Shown piece by piece: positions 16,446 through 24,585 of a DNA stretch of 64,000 nt; the first letter of the stretch is position 1; the number at the start of each line of letters is the position of its first letter. Under the pieces are notes generated by a model that worked only from the letters and a program-made list of their open reading frames with translations, ran no database searches and had not been told where the DNA came from. A program made the position numbers and the translations under genes. This stretch comes from Singulisphaera sp045290345. GTDB taxonomy: Bacteria; Planctomycetota; Planctomycetia; Isosphaerales; Isosphaeraceae. The DNA is taken from NCBI RefSeq assembly GCF_045290345.1, contig NZ_CP155447.1:3720001-3784000 (forward strand), written 5' to 3'.

Positions 16446-17171
16446 ATGACGATGACGATGCGTATCGACGCGGTATGGGACGGTATCGAGGCTATCGTCC
16501 TCGACGCCGTTGGAACCTTAATCGAACCCTTTCCGACCGTGGCCGAGGTCTACGCCGCCGCGGCCCATCGGCAAGGAATCGGGCTCGACCGCGAGGTTGT
16601 GCGGAACCGTTTCGCTCAATCTCTGCGCGACGACGAATCCGAAGAAAATCTCCAGGCGCTCGTGACGGACGAACCCACCGAGTTGAGCCGCTGGCGGCAA
16701 ATTGTGTCGTCAGTCCTCCCCGAACTCCCCGAGCCCGATCGAGCTTTTGAAGAACTTTGGGACCACTTCGGCCGCCCTGACTCGTGGCGCTCCTTTCACG
16801 ACGTCGGACCTTCGTTGACCCAACTCAGCGACCGTGGCATACCGATCGCGATTGCCTCAAATTTTGATGGCCGGCTTCGCACGGTGCTGGCCGGTCTCCC
16901 CGAGTTGTCGACCCTTGATCCACGGCTCGTGATTTCATCGGAAGTCGGTTACAGAAAACCTCATCCGGCATTCTATCGGGCGGTTTGCGATTGCCTTGGA
17001 CTGGTGCCGGAGGCCCTCATGATGGTTGGCGACGACCCGGTGAATGATGTCCTGGGCGCCTGTCGCGCGGGCCTTCGAGGGGTCTGGCTGGATCGTCGGG
17101 GCCGAGGCGGTCGGACGGACCTGCTGGGGGTGAATCATCTCGCCTTTTTGGTCTCGCTCCGAGGGGACTGA
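16446..17171 (+). CDS. HAD superfamily hydrolase (subfamily IA)
   Basis: The 241-residue product is a haloacid-dehalogenase-fold phosphatase. Motif I is LDAVGTLIEP with nucleophile Asp20. The usual second aspartate is valine, as seen in REG-2/HDHD3-like members of subfamily IA. Motif II is IAIASNFDG, motif III has the lysine in GYRKPHP and motif IV is MVGDDPVNDV. The cap is helical (about 30-110). The substrate cannot be told. The start may be 16446 or the in-frame ATG at 16458. It lies 217 bases before lpxD and is probably a separate unit. Confidence 0.87.
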   Translation: MTMTMRIDAVWDGIEAIVLDAVGTLIEPFPTVAEVYAAAAHRQGIGLDREVVRNRFAQSLRDDESEENLQALVTDEPTELSRWRQIVSSVLPELPEPDRAFEELWDHFGRPDSWRSFHDVGPSLTQLSDRGIPIAIASNFDGRLRTVLAGLPELSTLDPRLVISSEVGYRKPHPAFYRAVCDCLGLVPEALMMVGDDPVNDVLGACRAGLRGVWLDRRGRGGRTDLLGVNHLAFLVSLRGD

Positions 17172-17237
17172 TTTGGCATGTTTGTTGGTCAAAGTTAAGG
17201 AAAGGGGGATATCATGCCGATGAATTGCGGTGGCAGA

Positions 17238-17258
17238 CGACTCGGCTTGTCCGAGTCG
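17238..17258. terminator. 8-bp hairpin between the HAD gene and lpxD
   Basis: CGACTCGG (17238-17245) pairs with CCGAGTCG (17251-17258) around CTTGT. It is a possible weak terminator for the HAD gene. Confidence 0.4.
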
Positions 17259-17388
17259 GCGACTTGGATTACGATCCCCAGGGACCGCCTGACCGATCGC
17301 CAGTCGTTCGATTGACTCGCCGGACGCGGGCAACGCTCCTGTCTTTCCGGTTCCCGTCTATTCCTTTCAAGGAAGAAGGAAGTCGCAC

Positions 17389-18468
17389 GTGGTCGCAACA
17401 GTGGAACAACTCGCGGCCTTGGTACGGGGCCGCCTCGTGGGTGATGGCAGCGTTTCGATCCACTCCGCGCGACCTGTCGGGGAGGCGGGTCCAGGGGATA
17501 TTACGTTCATCGAGAACGAGCGGTACGCGAAGATGCTCCGCACGTCTCCCGCCTCGGCGGCGATCGTCGGGCCCCACTTTAAAACTCCAGCCCGGGAACC
17601 CAACCTCCCTGTGATCGAGGTTGAAGATCCGATGGCTGCCTTTCTCATGGTTCGCAGCCATCTCGGTTTGGCCGAGAAACCGCGCTGGTCGGGGGTCCAT
17701 CCCCAGGCCTGGGTAGCACCAACGGCCGTCATCGGCAAGGACGTGGCGATCTATCCGTTCGCTTACGTCGGTGATGAGGCGGTGATCTGTGATGGTGCCA
17801 CCTTGTATCCAGGGGTGGTGGTCGGCGATCGCTGTCATGTCGGCAAAGACACGGTGATCCATCCGAACGCCGTACTCTATCGCGACGTCAGTCTGGGAGA
17901 TCGCGTCGAAGTCCATGCCGGCACCGTCCTCGGCGGCGACGGCTTTGGCTATCGCATGGTCGATGGTCGCCATGTCAAGATTCCGCAGACCGGACGAGTC
18001 GAAGTCGGTGATGACGTCGAGATCGGCGCCAATTGCACGGTCGATCGGGCGACGTTCGAGGCGACCCGGATCGGTGAGGGGTCGAAGATCGACAACCTCG
18101 TCATGATCGGCCACAACAATCAAATCGGACGTCATAACCTGCTCTGCGGCCAGGTCGGCATCGCCGGAAGCTGCAAAACAGGCGACTACGTGGTGATGGC
18201 CGGCCAGGCGGGTATCAAGGATGGCACCGAGATCGGCGACCGAGCGGTCGTGGGCGCACAGGCTGGGGTTCATCGCAGCGTGCCCGCGGAACAGCAGGTC
18301 CTCGGCTCGCCCGCGATCCCGTTGCGTGAACAACGCCGGGTGTTCCAGATGATTGCCCGACTCCCGGAGATGAATCGACAGCTACGCGAACTCACCGCGC
18401 AAGTTGCGATGCTGACCGCCGGACTGGCGCCGGAGGCCGACCCGGAGCAGGATCCCACCGGATTCTGA
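17389..18468 (+). CDS. lpxD: UDP-3-O-acylglucosamine N-acyltransferase LpxD
   Basis: LpxD adds the second (N-linked) acyl chain to UDP-3-O-acylglucosamine in lipid A synthesis. The 359-residue product has the N-terminal LpxD domain (about 1-100; GPGDITFIEN), a left-handed beta-helix of hexapeptide repeats (about 105-300) with the catalytic-histidine region MIGHNNQIGRHN, and a C-terminal helix. The start is GTG 17389 after AGGAAGAAGGAAG. lpxI follows 129 bases later with a hairpin between them. Confidence 0.95.
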   Translation: MVATVEQLAALVRGRLVGDGSVSIHSARPVGEAGPGDITFIENERYAKMLRTSPASAAIVGPHFKTPAREPNLPVIEVEDPMAAFLMVRSHLGLAEKPRWSGVHPQAWVAPTAVIGKDVAIYPFAYVGDEAVICDGATLYPGVVVGDRCHVGKDTVIHPNAVLYRDVSLGDRVEVHAGTVLGGDGFGYRMVDGRHVKIPQTGRVEVGDDVEIGANCTVDRATFEATRIGEGSKIDNLVMIGHNNQIGRHNLLCGQVGIAGSCKTGDYVVMAGQAGIKDGTEIGDRAVVGAQAGVHRSVPAEQQVLGSPAIPLREQRRVFQMIARLPEMNRQLRELTAQVAMLTAGLAPEADPEQDPTGF

Positions 18469-18550
18469 CTCGGGACGGAACGGTGGCCCAAGGGCAAGCC
18501 GTGCTCGTTCTTCTAAGAAGCGCGAGTTGGATCGACGATCAAGGGGTTTT

Positions 18551-18575
18551 CGGAAACCGGGTGATCCGGTTTCCG
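18551..18575 (+). terminator. 10-bp hairpin between lpxD and lpxI
   Basis: CGGAAACCGG (18551-18560) and CCGGTTTCCG (18566-18575) form a perfect stem with loop GTGAT, 22 bases before the lpxI start. It may attenuate or end lpxD transcripts. Confidence 0.5.
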
Positions 18576-18597
18576 CCAAGCTCGGGAGAGATCTGCG

Positions 18598-19503
18598 TTG
18601 CTTGTCCTGTCATCAAGACAACAGCGTGTTCGAGCCAACACGCGATCTGAGCCGAATTCGACGACCATCGGGCTCCTCGCGGGGAGCGGCCGCTTTCCGA
18701 TCCTGTTCGCCGAGGCCGCACGCAGGCAAGGTCTGCAGGTGGCATGCGTCGGGATTCGGTATGAAGCGTCGGACGAGCTCCGTGACCTGTGCGCGAGCTA
18801 TCAGACGATTGGCGTATCGAAGCTCGGTCGGATGATCAGGGCGTTCCGTCGTCAAGGGGCGCACCAGATCGTCATGGCGGGTAAGGTCACGAAGAACGTG
18901 ATGTACACGCCTTGGCGTTTCGTGCAACTTTGGCCCGACTACCGCATGATCCACATGTGGTATCGCACGTGCACGGCCGACAAACGCGACGATTCGATCT
19001 TGCTCGGCGTCATCGCGGAGTTTGAACGAGACGGAATGACGTTCGCCTCGGCCCTGGACTATTGCCCGGAGTTACTCGTGAAGGAAGGTATTCTCACCCG
19101 ACGCGGCCCGAGCGCCGCGGAGCTCAAGGATATCGAGTTCGGCTGGGGACTGGCCAAGGAGATGGGCCGGCTCGACGTGGGGCAATCGGTCGCAGTCAAG
19201 GAACAGGCCGCACTGGCCATCGAAGCGATCGAGGGAACCGACCGTTGCATCGAGCGCGCCGGGGACCTGTGCCGGGCGGGCGGCTGGACCCTTGTCAAAG
19301 TTGCCAAGCCGCAACAGGATATGCGGTTCGATGTCCCGACCGTGGGTACGGCGACGATCGAAAACCTCCACCAGGCGCGAGCCCGTGTCCTGGCGATTGA
19401 GGCGGGGAAAACCATCGTCATCGATCAAGCCGAGGTCGTCGATCTCGCCAATCGGTACGGCCTGACGATCGTCGCTCTGCCGGACCAAAGCATCTCCCGC
19501 TGA
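18598..19503 (+). CDS. lpxI: UDP-2,3-diacylglucosamine pyrophosphatase LpxI (DUF1009)
   Basis: LpxI cleaves UDP-2,3-diacylglucosamine to lipid X, replacing LpxH in many bacteria. The 301-residue product starts its conserved part with IGLLAGSGRFPILFAEAARR and carries MAGKVTKNVMY, the central SILLGVIAEFERDGM helix and the C-terminal VIDQAEVVDLANRYG block. The start is probably TTG 18598, preceded by GGGAGAG; there is no ATG between it and the conserved core. It supplies the step between LpxD-dependent acylation and LpxB, both encoded nearby. Confidence 0.92.
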   Translation: MLVLSSRQQRVRANTRSEPNSTTIGLLAGSGRFPILFAEAARRQGLQVACVGIRYEASDELRDLCASYQTIGVSKLGRMIRAFRRQGAHQIVMAGKVTKNVMYTPWRFVQLWPDYRMIHMWYRTCTADKRDDSILLGVIAEFERDGMTFASALDYCPELLVKEGILTRRGPSAAELKDIEFGWGLAKEMGRLDVGQSVAVKEQAALAIEAIEGTDRCIERAGDLCRAGGWTLVKVAKPQQDMRFDVPTVGTATIENLHQARARVLAIEAGKTIVIDQAEVVDLANRYGLTIVALPDQSISR

Positions 19504-19671
19504 ACCCACCCCGACAGAGCGTTGCCGCCACCCCAGGGACCCGTGGGTCTCCGTCATCACCCGCTCCTCGAGCGAAGGTGAGATTCCCACGCACCTGGGG
19601 TATCGTCGCGCACTCCCTCCGCTCACCAAACCAACCTGGTCCCCGTGAGCGGCAGGCCGATCGAGGCGATT

Positions 19672-20490
19672 CTACGCCGCCGGGTCCGTCGGATTCGAGT
19701 CAGGCGGAGAAAGCTCGATCGCGGGACTCAGGTGCGTCGCCATCGCCGTCCCCGCGTCTCGGGGCGATTGGCCCGCTTCGATGGCTCGTACGATGACCTC
19801 GGCGGCAATCTGCAGCCCAAGGCTGTTGGAGTCGAGGACGATGTCGTAGTTGTGGGGATCAGTCGCATCGACCCGGTGCATCGTACGGTCGAAATGAAGG
19901 CGGCGCCGGTCCAATTCGCTCGCTGCGCGCCTTGCGGTGCGGATGGATACCCCCATGCGCTCGGAAAGGCGGATCGTCCGGGCCTTCAATGGCGCGGTGA
20001 TGCGGACCGAGAGCGTCTCCTCGCGGGGGAGTAAAAAATTCGCTCCGCGTCCGACGATGACCGATTGGCCCCCACGGCCGATCGCTTCGAGCAGTTTCGC
20101 CAGGTGGTCGAGATATGCCTCCTGAGGGGCGTAGTGCTCTTCACGGAGCGGCAGGATCCAGTCCTGCACGACGCTCGGCGCGAGTTCGTCGAAGACCCGC
20201 ACCTCGTCGGCCGAGAGTTCCATGCGTTGGGCGATCGACTCAAGGATCTCGTGGTCGTAGACCTTCCAGTTCAGACGCCTGGCCACGATACGCCCGATCG
20301 TTCCCCCGCCAGCCCCCGCTTCTCGGCTGATGCAAATGTTGCGGAATCGAGCGGCTGAGGCCCGAGAGGACTGCTCGGCTCGCCGGTCGACTTTCCGGCC
20401 GAAGAGCCAGCGCGCAAGCGATCCTGGCCAGGCTCGAAATCCGCCTGGATCATCCGGTTCAATAATGGGGAACGCCTCCGACGCGGCCAT
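19672..20490 (-). CDS. Cytidylate-kinase-like protein
   Basis: The 272-residue product has a P-loop of the cytidylate-kinase-like family (REAGAGGGTIGRIVARRL), followed by VYDHEILESIAQ and the IVGRGANFLLP block. These proteins resemble CMP kinase, but the real substrate is unknown for most. The N-terminal 55 residues are unconserved. The ATG at 20490 was chosen because GGGAGGGCGAGGG lies immediately upstream; a TTG 21 bases further would also be in frame. It stands alone and faces lpxI. Confidence 0.82.
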   Translation of the reverse strand: MAASEAFPIIEPDDPGGFRAWPGSLARWLFGRKVDRRAEQSSRASAARFRNICISREAGAGGGTIGRIVARRLNWKVYDHEILESIAQRMELSADEVRVFDELAPSVVQDWILPLREEHYAPQEAYLDHLAKLLEAIGRGGQSVIVGRGANFLLPREETLSVRITAPLKARTIRLSERMGVSIRTARRAASELDRRRLHFDRTMHRVDATDPHNYDIVLDSNSLGLQIAAEVIVRAIEAGQSPRDAGTAMATHLSPAIELSPPDSNPTDPAA

Positions 20491-20811
20491 CCCTCGCCCT
20501 CCCACGGTCAATTCTTACAAATCTCAGTCTAGAGGGTTGGTTGGCGAAAGGAAAGTCGGCGCTGGGGGCAGTTCAATGATGTAATCCTTACAACGGTTCT
20601 GACCCGGAAAGCGAGCGAAGAAATCCGCGCATTTTTACTCAAGTTTTCGCTCCACACCAGTTTGAGGCAACTGGCGATCGCCATCTCGGGCTTCTGGCAC
20701 GACCTTTGCTTTAAACCTCAGACGTTAACATCCGCTGCTCGCCGGAAACGAGATCAACCAGACGCTTCGGACGTGTGCTCCTCATATTCTTGCTCAAGGA
20801 CGAACCTTCCG
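20491..20811. other. Divergent intergenic spacer
   Basis: These 321 bases separate the kinase-like gene from the small conserved gene on the other strand and must carry both promoters. The middle (about 20520-20720) is less GC-rich than the flanks. No clear hexamer pair or RNA was recognised. Confidence 0.5.
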
Positions 20812-21021
20812 ATGAAAGATCGCCGAAACACGCTGCTGTGGATGAAAGACTTGATCGAGCACATGAATCAGTGCCACGAGCAGCTTTTGTGGGCCGCGGA
20901 CGGCCCGTCCGAATCGTTTCTGACCGAGTCGATGATGGTTGACCTGGTGGAATGCAAGCGGCTTTGCGAAGAGCTGAGGGGTCGGCGCGAGGCGACTCAC
21001 CTGCTGGCGGTATCCGTCTAA
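20812..21021 (+). CDS. Small conserved-type hypothetical protein (69 residues)
   Basis: A short helical protein, MKDRRNTLLWMKDL onward, with a charged C-terminal helix (VECKRLCEELRGRR). ATG 20812 has AAGGACG nine bases upstream. Codon use is like the neighbouring genes, so it is probably real. There is no signal peptide or membrane segment. Function unknown; small proteins like this occur in planctomycete genomes. It could share a transcript with the NagB-like gene 106 bases downstream. Confidence 0.62.
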   Translation: MKDRRNTLLWMKDLIEHMNQCHEQLLWAADGPSESFLTESMMVDLVECKRLCEELRGRREATHLLAVSV

Positions 21022-21127
21022 ACTCCTTTTTCTTGCTTCGAAGACGGTGGCCGGTCTGAGCGAGACACGCTACGCTACTCTGGTTTGGACCCGAATCGCT
21101 GACCGAAGTCCCCCGAGGATCTGGGCC

Positions 21128-21922
21128 ATGAGCCTACCCGAGCCAACACCAGTGACCCAGTTCACCGTCGATTCGCTCCGTGTCGTTGTTCACGAAGACA
21201 GAGCACAAATGGGGCGAGCGGCCGCCCTCTTGGTTGCGCGGACGATCGCCGAACGACTGAGCAACCATGACCGCGCCAATGTCGTCTTTGCCGCAGCGCC
21301 TAGTCAGAATGAATTTCTCGCCAGCCTGGTGGCCAGTCCTGAGATCGATTGGTCGAAGGTTTTCGGCTTCCACATGGACGAGTATCTGGGCCTTGGCCCG
21401 GATCATCCCGCGTCCTTTCGCCGTTACCTGCAAGAGCACCTGTTTCGGCTCGTCGGCATTCCCGGTGATCGCCTTCGCTTGATCCCGGGTGAGCAGACCG
21501 AGTCTCCCTTGCAGACCTGTCTGGCCTATGAAACGCTTTTGCGGTCCGAGCCGACCGACATCGTCTGTGCCGGGATTGGCGAAAATGGCCATCTCGCGTT
21601 CAACGACCCGCCGGTCGCTGACCTGCTCGATCCGGTTCTGATCAAGGTGGTTCGTCTGGACGCGGCCTGCCGAACCCAGCAACTCAATGATGGTTGCTTC
21701 GACCGGATCGAAGACGTGCCGACGCACGCCTACACGCTGACCGTCCCCGCTCTGTTGGCCGCGCCCGTGGTTTCGGTCGTCGTCCCTGGCCCCCGCAAGG
21801 CCGAGGCCGTGCTGGCGACCCTCCGTGGTCCGATCGGCGAAGCCTGTCCCGCCTCGGCTCTACGCCGCCACCCTGGGGCCACCCTCCACCTCGACCGCGA
21901 ATCGGCCCGCTATGTGCTTTGA
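21128..21922 (+). CDS. NagB-like glucosamine-6-phosphate deaminase/6-phosphogluconolactonase-fold protein
   Basis: The 264-residue product belongs to the glucosamine-6-phosphate isomerase/deaminase superfamily. It has the nucleotide-like loop AAAPSQNEFL, the catalytic-aspartate region GFHMDEYLGL and the ring-opening motif GIGENGHLAFNDPP, all as in NagB. The expected reaction is glucosamine-6-phosphate to fructose-6-phosphate plus ammonia, in the cytoplasm. ATG 21128 gives the family's usual length; longer in-frame starts add unconserved residues. It may salvage amino sugars or feed lipid A synthesis. Confidence 0.88.
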   Translation: MSLPEPTPVTQFTVDSLRVVVHEDRAQMGRAAALLVARTIAERLSNHDRANVVFAAAPSQNEFLASLVASPEIDWSKVFGFHMDEYLGLGPDHPASFRRYLQEHLFRLVGIPGDRLRLIPGEQTESPLQTCLAYETLLRSEPTDIVCAGIGENGHLAFNDPPVADLLDPVLIKVVRLDAACRTQQLNDGCFDRIEDVPTHAYTLTVPALLAAPVVSVVVPGPRKAEAVLATLRGPIGEACPASALRRHPGATLHLDRESARYVL

Positions 21923-22235
21923 TCGGGATGAGTGAGATTCCCCGCTCATTTTTCAACGATCCACAAAGTGCGAAAAAACCGATGATTCTCGCGGTTTCCG
22001 CAGCGGGTTGGTTTGCAATCGCCCGGCCGGCCCGGCCGTAATTCCCTGATTCGACCGGGCCGGAATTCCATCGCGATACTCGCCGCAGTCGCGGGTCGTT
22101 GATCTATTTAATGACCTCGATTCAAAAATGAGCGAGCCCTTCCCAAGGTGTGTGGGGAGCGTGAGCTTCCTCTCTTCCGCCCCCACCCGAGGAAGTCAGG
22201 AAGCTCACGCTCCCCACACGCCATTTTTTTTTGAC
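21923..22235. other. Intergenic leading into the accessory patch
   Basis: No gene is seen. The stretch includes GC-rich GGCC repeats around 22020-22070 and the 22-bp inverted repeat with T-run at 22150-22232. Confidence 0.55.
22150..22232 (+). repeat. 22-bp perfect inverted repeat followed by T9
   Basis: The left arm 22150-22171 (starting GTGTGGGGAGCG) is the exact complement of 22198-22219, with a 26-base spacer that can itself pair CTTCC with GGAAG. Nine T then GAC follow at 22224-22235. As RNA this is a long GC-rich stem followed by U9, so it can act as a strong terminator for the NagB-like gene. As DNA it could be one copy of an intergenic palindromic repeat family. Confidence 0.7.
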
Positions 22236-22749
22236 CGAGGGAATCGCCCGCGCCGTCGGCAGCCACAACAGCGTAGACAAGTCCTTCCCGCTTGGCTTCT
22301 GTGCGGGGAGCAGGGCTTCATCTGCGACAACCTGGCGTTCCGCTCCGAGCTGCTCGTCCGCCGCGATCACAGCGTCAACGGAGATCGATATATCGTCCGG
22401 CGAATCGCCGAGGCCGTCGGCTCTCTGTCCTCGTTCCAGGAGCAGGAAGCCCTCCGCAGCGAACGCATGAAAGGAGGGTGAACTCGGCGACGACCACGCC
22501 GACGCCCTCAGCCTCCGCGGCTTTGAGTGGGGCGTCGTCGGCCACCACGAGCTCTTGAAGGTCCTCCAGCAGTGGCGAAACCCGCCCTTCGAGGAGTTCC
22601 GACCGCGGAAGGCCTGGGCCCCGCTCAACGCATTCACCGGGGCCATGAAGCAACGCGGCACCGCTCAGCCGCAGACCTACCACGGGCAGACCATGCGGCT
22701 CCAAGCCCTGCTCGATCCAGAGAGGAATAGAGCCGGATCACTCCAGTAG
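22236..22749 (+). pseudogene. Broken DUF932 (phage/plasmid-type) gene
   Basis: Three consecutive pieces in different frames read like one DUF932 protein: SHNSVDKSFPLGFCAGS (from about 22260), then CDNLAFRSELLVRRDHS (about 22320-22481), then FEEFRPRKAWAPLNAF with a C-terminal tail ending at the stop at 22747-22749. At least two frameshifts separate them and the N-terminal half is absent. DUF932 proteins are typical of plasmids, phages and integrative elements, so this looks like a mobile-element remnant directly after the inverted repeat. Confidence 0.65.
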
Positions 22750-23027
22750 GTTCCGTCGGACGGATGCGTCGGAACCTCCACCCTCCGCGCCCCCGACAAA
22801 TCATCCCGGCGCGCGGCCGGCCAGGGAGAGCGGTTTCAGGCCGACAGGCGATCTCGCCCAGCGGCCCCATCAGAATTGGTTGCGTTTCGGCGCATTCGAT
22901 GTCGGCAATAAATGCCGGCCTATCGAGGAAGGCCACCGCAACATTCTGCAAACGGACAGCACGCACGTGGAAGACCCGCCAAGGTCACGGGAGTAGACTT
23001 CTGAACCATGCCGGGGAGGGAGTTATT

Positions 23028-23834
23028 ATGACGTCGATCGATTTCAACATGGGTCCGAAGGAATCGGTCGCGGCGGCGGAAGCCTATGCACGCCTCCGCG
23101 AGCCGCTGACCCTGCCATACGGCCTCGACACGCTGGCGGCGCTCTGCCTCCAACCCGGGGAGCGGCTGCTCGACCTCGCCACCGGCACGGGAGGGGTTGC
23201 CCTCGCCGCCGCCCGTCAGGGAGCCGAGGTTGTCGCCGTCGATTGGTCGCCAGGCATGGTGGGATTCCTCGACGCACGGACGAAGGGCGAGGGGGTCGAG
23301 GGCGTATCGGCACGGGTCATGGACGGTCAGAACCTGGAACTGCCGTCCGCTCACTTCGACGCCGCCTGCTCCGTGTTCGGGATCATGTTCTTCCCCGACC
23401 ATCGGGCCGGCTTGTCCGAACTACTGCGCGTCCTCAAGCCCGGCGGGCGGGTCGGGATAGCGGTGTGGGCGAGCCCGTCGCGGATGGGGCATCTCGGGGT
23501 GTGGGAGCAAGCGGCCCACCGCATCTGCTACCCCCACGCTCCCCGATTCCCTCGACCGCCCGCGTGGCTGCAAATGGACTCCCCCGAGGGGTTGCGGCGG
23601 GAGCTGGAAGCAGTCGGTTTCCGGGACGTCTCCGTAACCCGAATCACCCACGGGTGGAATGTTCCTTCGGCACGGTGGTTCATCGATAACGCCGATGCCA
23701 GCCAGTCGCTCAGCGAAAGCCCCGATACCCGCAAACGGATACGGGAGTCGGTCCTCGCGCAACTCGACGACGAGTACGGCGACGGGCCGTTCGCCCTGAC
23801 CGCCCACGCCCACATCGGCATCGCAACCAGGTAA
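23028..23834 (+). CDS. Class I SAM-dependent methyltransferase (UbiE/arsM-like fold)
   Basis: The 268-residue product has the Rossmann SAM-binding motif LLDLATGTGGVALAAA (about residues 50-65), the acidic VVAVDWSPGM, the MDGQNLELP loop and VLKPGGRVGIAVW. It lacks a signal peptide, so it is cytoplasmic. The substrate cannot be told from sequence. ATG 23028 has GGGGAGGG seven bases upstream. The 278 bases before it show no gene. A truncated reductase gene follows 19 bases downstream, suggesting a former operon. Confidence 0.86.
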   Translation: MTSIDFNMGPKESVAAAEAYARLREPLTLPYGLDTLAALCLQPGERLLDLATGTGGVALAAARQGAEVVAVDWSPGMVGFLDARTKGEGVEGVSARVMDGQNLELPSAHFDAACSVFGIMFFPDHRAGLSELLRVLKPGGRVGIAVWASPSRMGHLGVWEQAAHRICYPHAPRFPRPPAWLQMDSPEGLRRELEAVGFRDVSVTRITHGWNVPSARWFIDNADASQSLSESPDTRKRIRESVLAQLDDEYGDGPFALTAHAHIGIATR

Positions 23835-23853
23835 TTACCGAGAGGAGCCATCC

Positions 23854-24252
23854 ATGACGACCACGACCGACGTGAGCCGCAGGGACGCCTTCGCCCTCAT
23901 CGCCGGGGCCGCGACGGGTCTTCTGGCCCCGGGTTCCGAGACACCGGCTGAGGAGAAGACGATTTCGCCCGCCAAGTTTGACTACGACGCGGTGATTGTC
24001 GGAGGCGGCCCGTCCGGCTTGAGTGCGGCGCTGGTGCTCGGCCGGTCTTGCCGGAAGGTGCTGGTCTGCGACGAGGGCAAGCCACGGAACCATGCGTCGC
24101 CAGCCGTACACAGCGACTTCTCGCGGGACGGGATCAAGCCGGCGGAGTTGTTCACGGTCGGGCGGGAGCAACTGGAGCCCTATGGCGTCGAGTTTCGGGA
24201 CGCCCGGGTCACGGACGCCAAGAAGGTGGAGTCCGTGAGGCCCGAAGGGTAG
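23854..24252 (+). pseudogene. Truncated FAD-dependent thioredoxin-reductase-like gene (5' part)
   Basis: The 132-residue frame has a twin-arginine-like N-terminus (SRRDAFALIAGAATG), then the FAD-binding motif AVIVGGGPSGLSAALVLGR and VLVCDEGKPRNHAS, as in the NAD(P)/FAD oxidoreductases related to thioredoxin reductase. It stops at 24250-24252 after about 130 residues, where relatives run to about 300 or more. The NAD(P) domain is missing. The next bases encode the tail of another family, so a deletion probably fused two broken genes. Confidence 0.75.
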
Positions 24253-24501
24253 GCGACAGTGAGGAGCGGATGTTCGCCATGGCGGCGTGGCGGGAAGCCC
24301 CGTGCTTCAGCGATGCCGCGCTCGCCCTCGCCGAGGCCGCAACCCGCCTGAGCGACCGAGCCGACCCCGTGCCGGATGAGACTTGGGTCGAAGCCGTCCG
24401 GCACTACGATGCACCAGCCCTCGCCTCGCTGATTTTGGCCATCGCCATTGCGCACTTCGGGAACCGAGTCAATGCCACCACGAGGCAGGTGGCGGGTGAA
24501 T
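24252..24501 (+). pseudogene. Carboxymuconolactone decarboxylase/AhpD-like gene remnant (3' part)
   Basis: In the frame starting at 24252 the peptide reads ERMFAMAAWREAPCFSD, ALALAEAATRLSDRADPV and LASLILAIAIAHFGNRV. This resembles the C-terminal half of AhpD/CMD-domain proteins. The N-terminal half with the redox CxxC is missing and no start codon with a ribosome-binding site is visible. The frame stays open to about 24580. It begins exactly where the reductase fragment stops. Confidence 0.6.
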
Positions 24502-24585
24502 GCGAGTGTCCGAAACCGAGTTCATTGTGCGATCGCATGGATGTCTTTGGTGTCAGTAGGCGTAAAACGAAAAGGATATGATGCT

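Noticed and set aside
16446..17171. Missing second aspartate in HAD motif I as a sign of inactivity
   Set aside because: DAVGTL-type motifs occur in active-looking subfamily IA members, and motifs II-IV are intact, so this is family variation.
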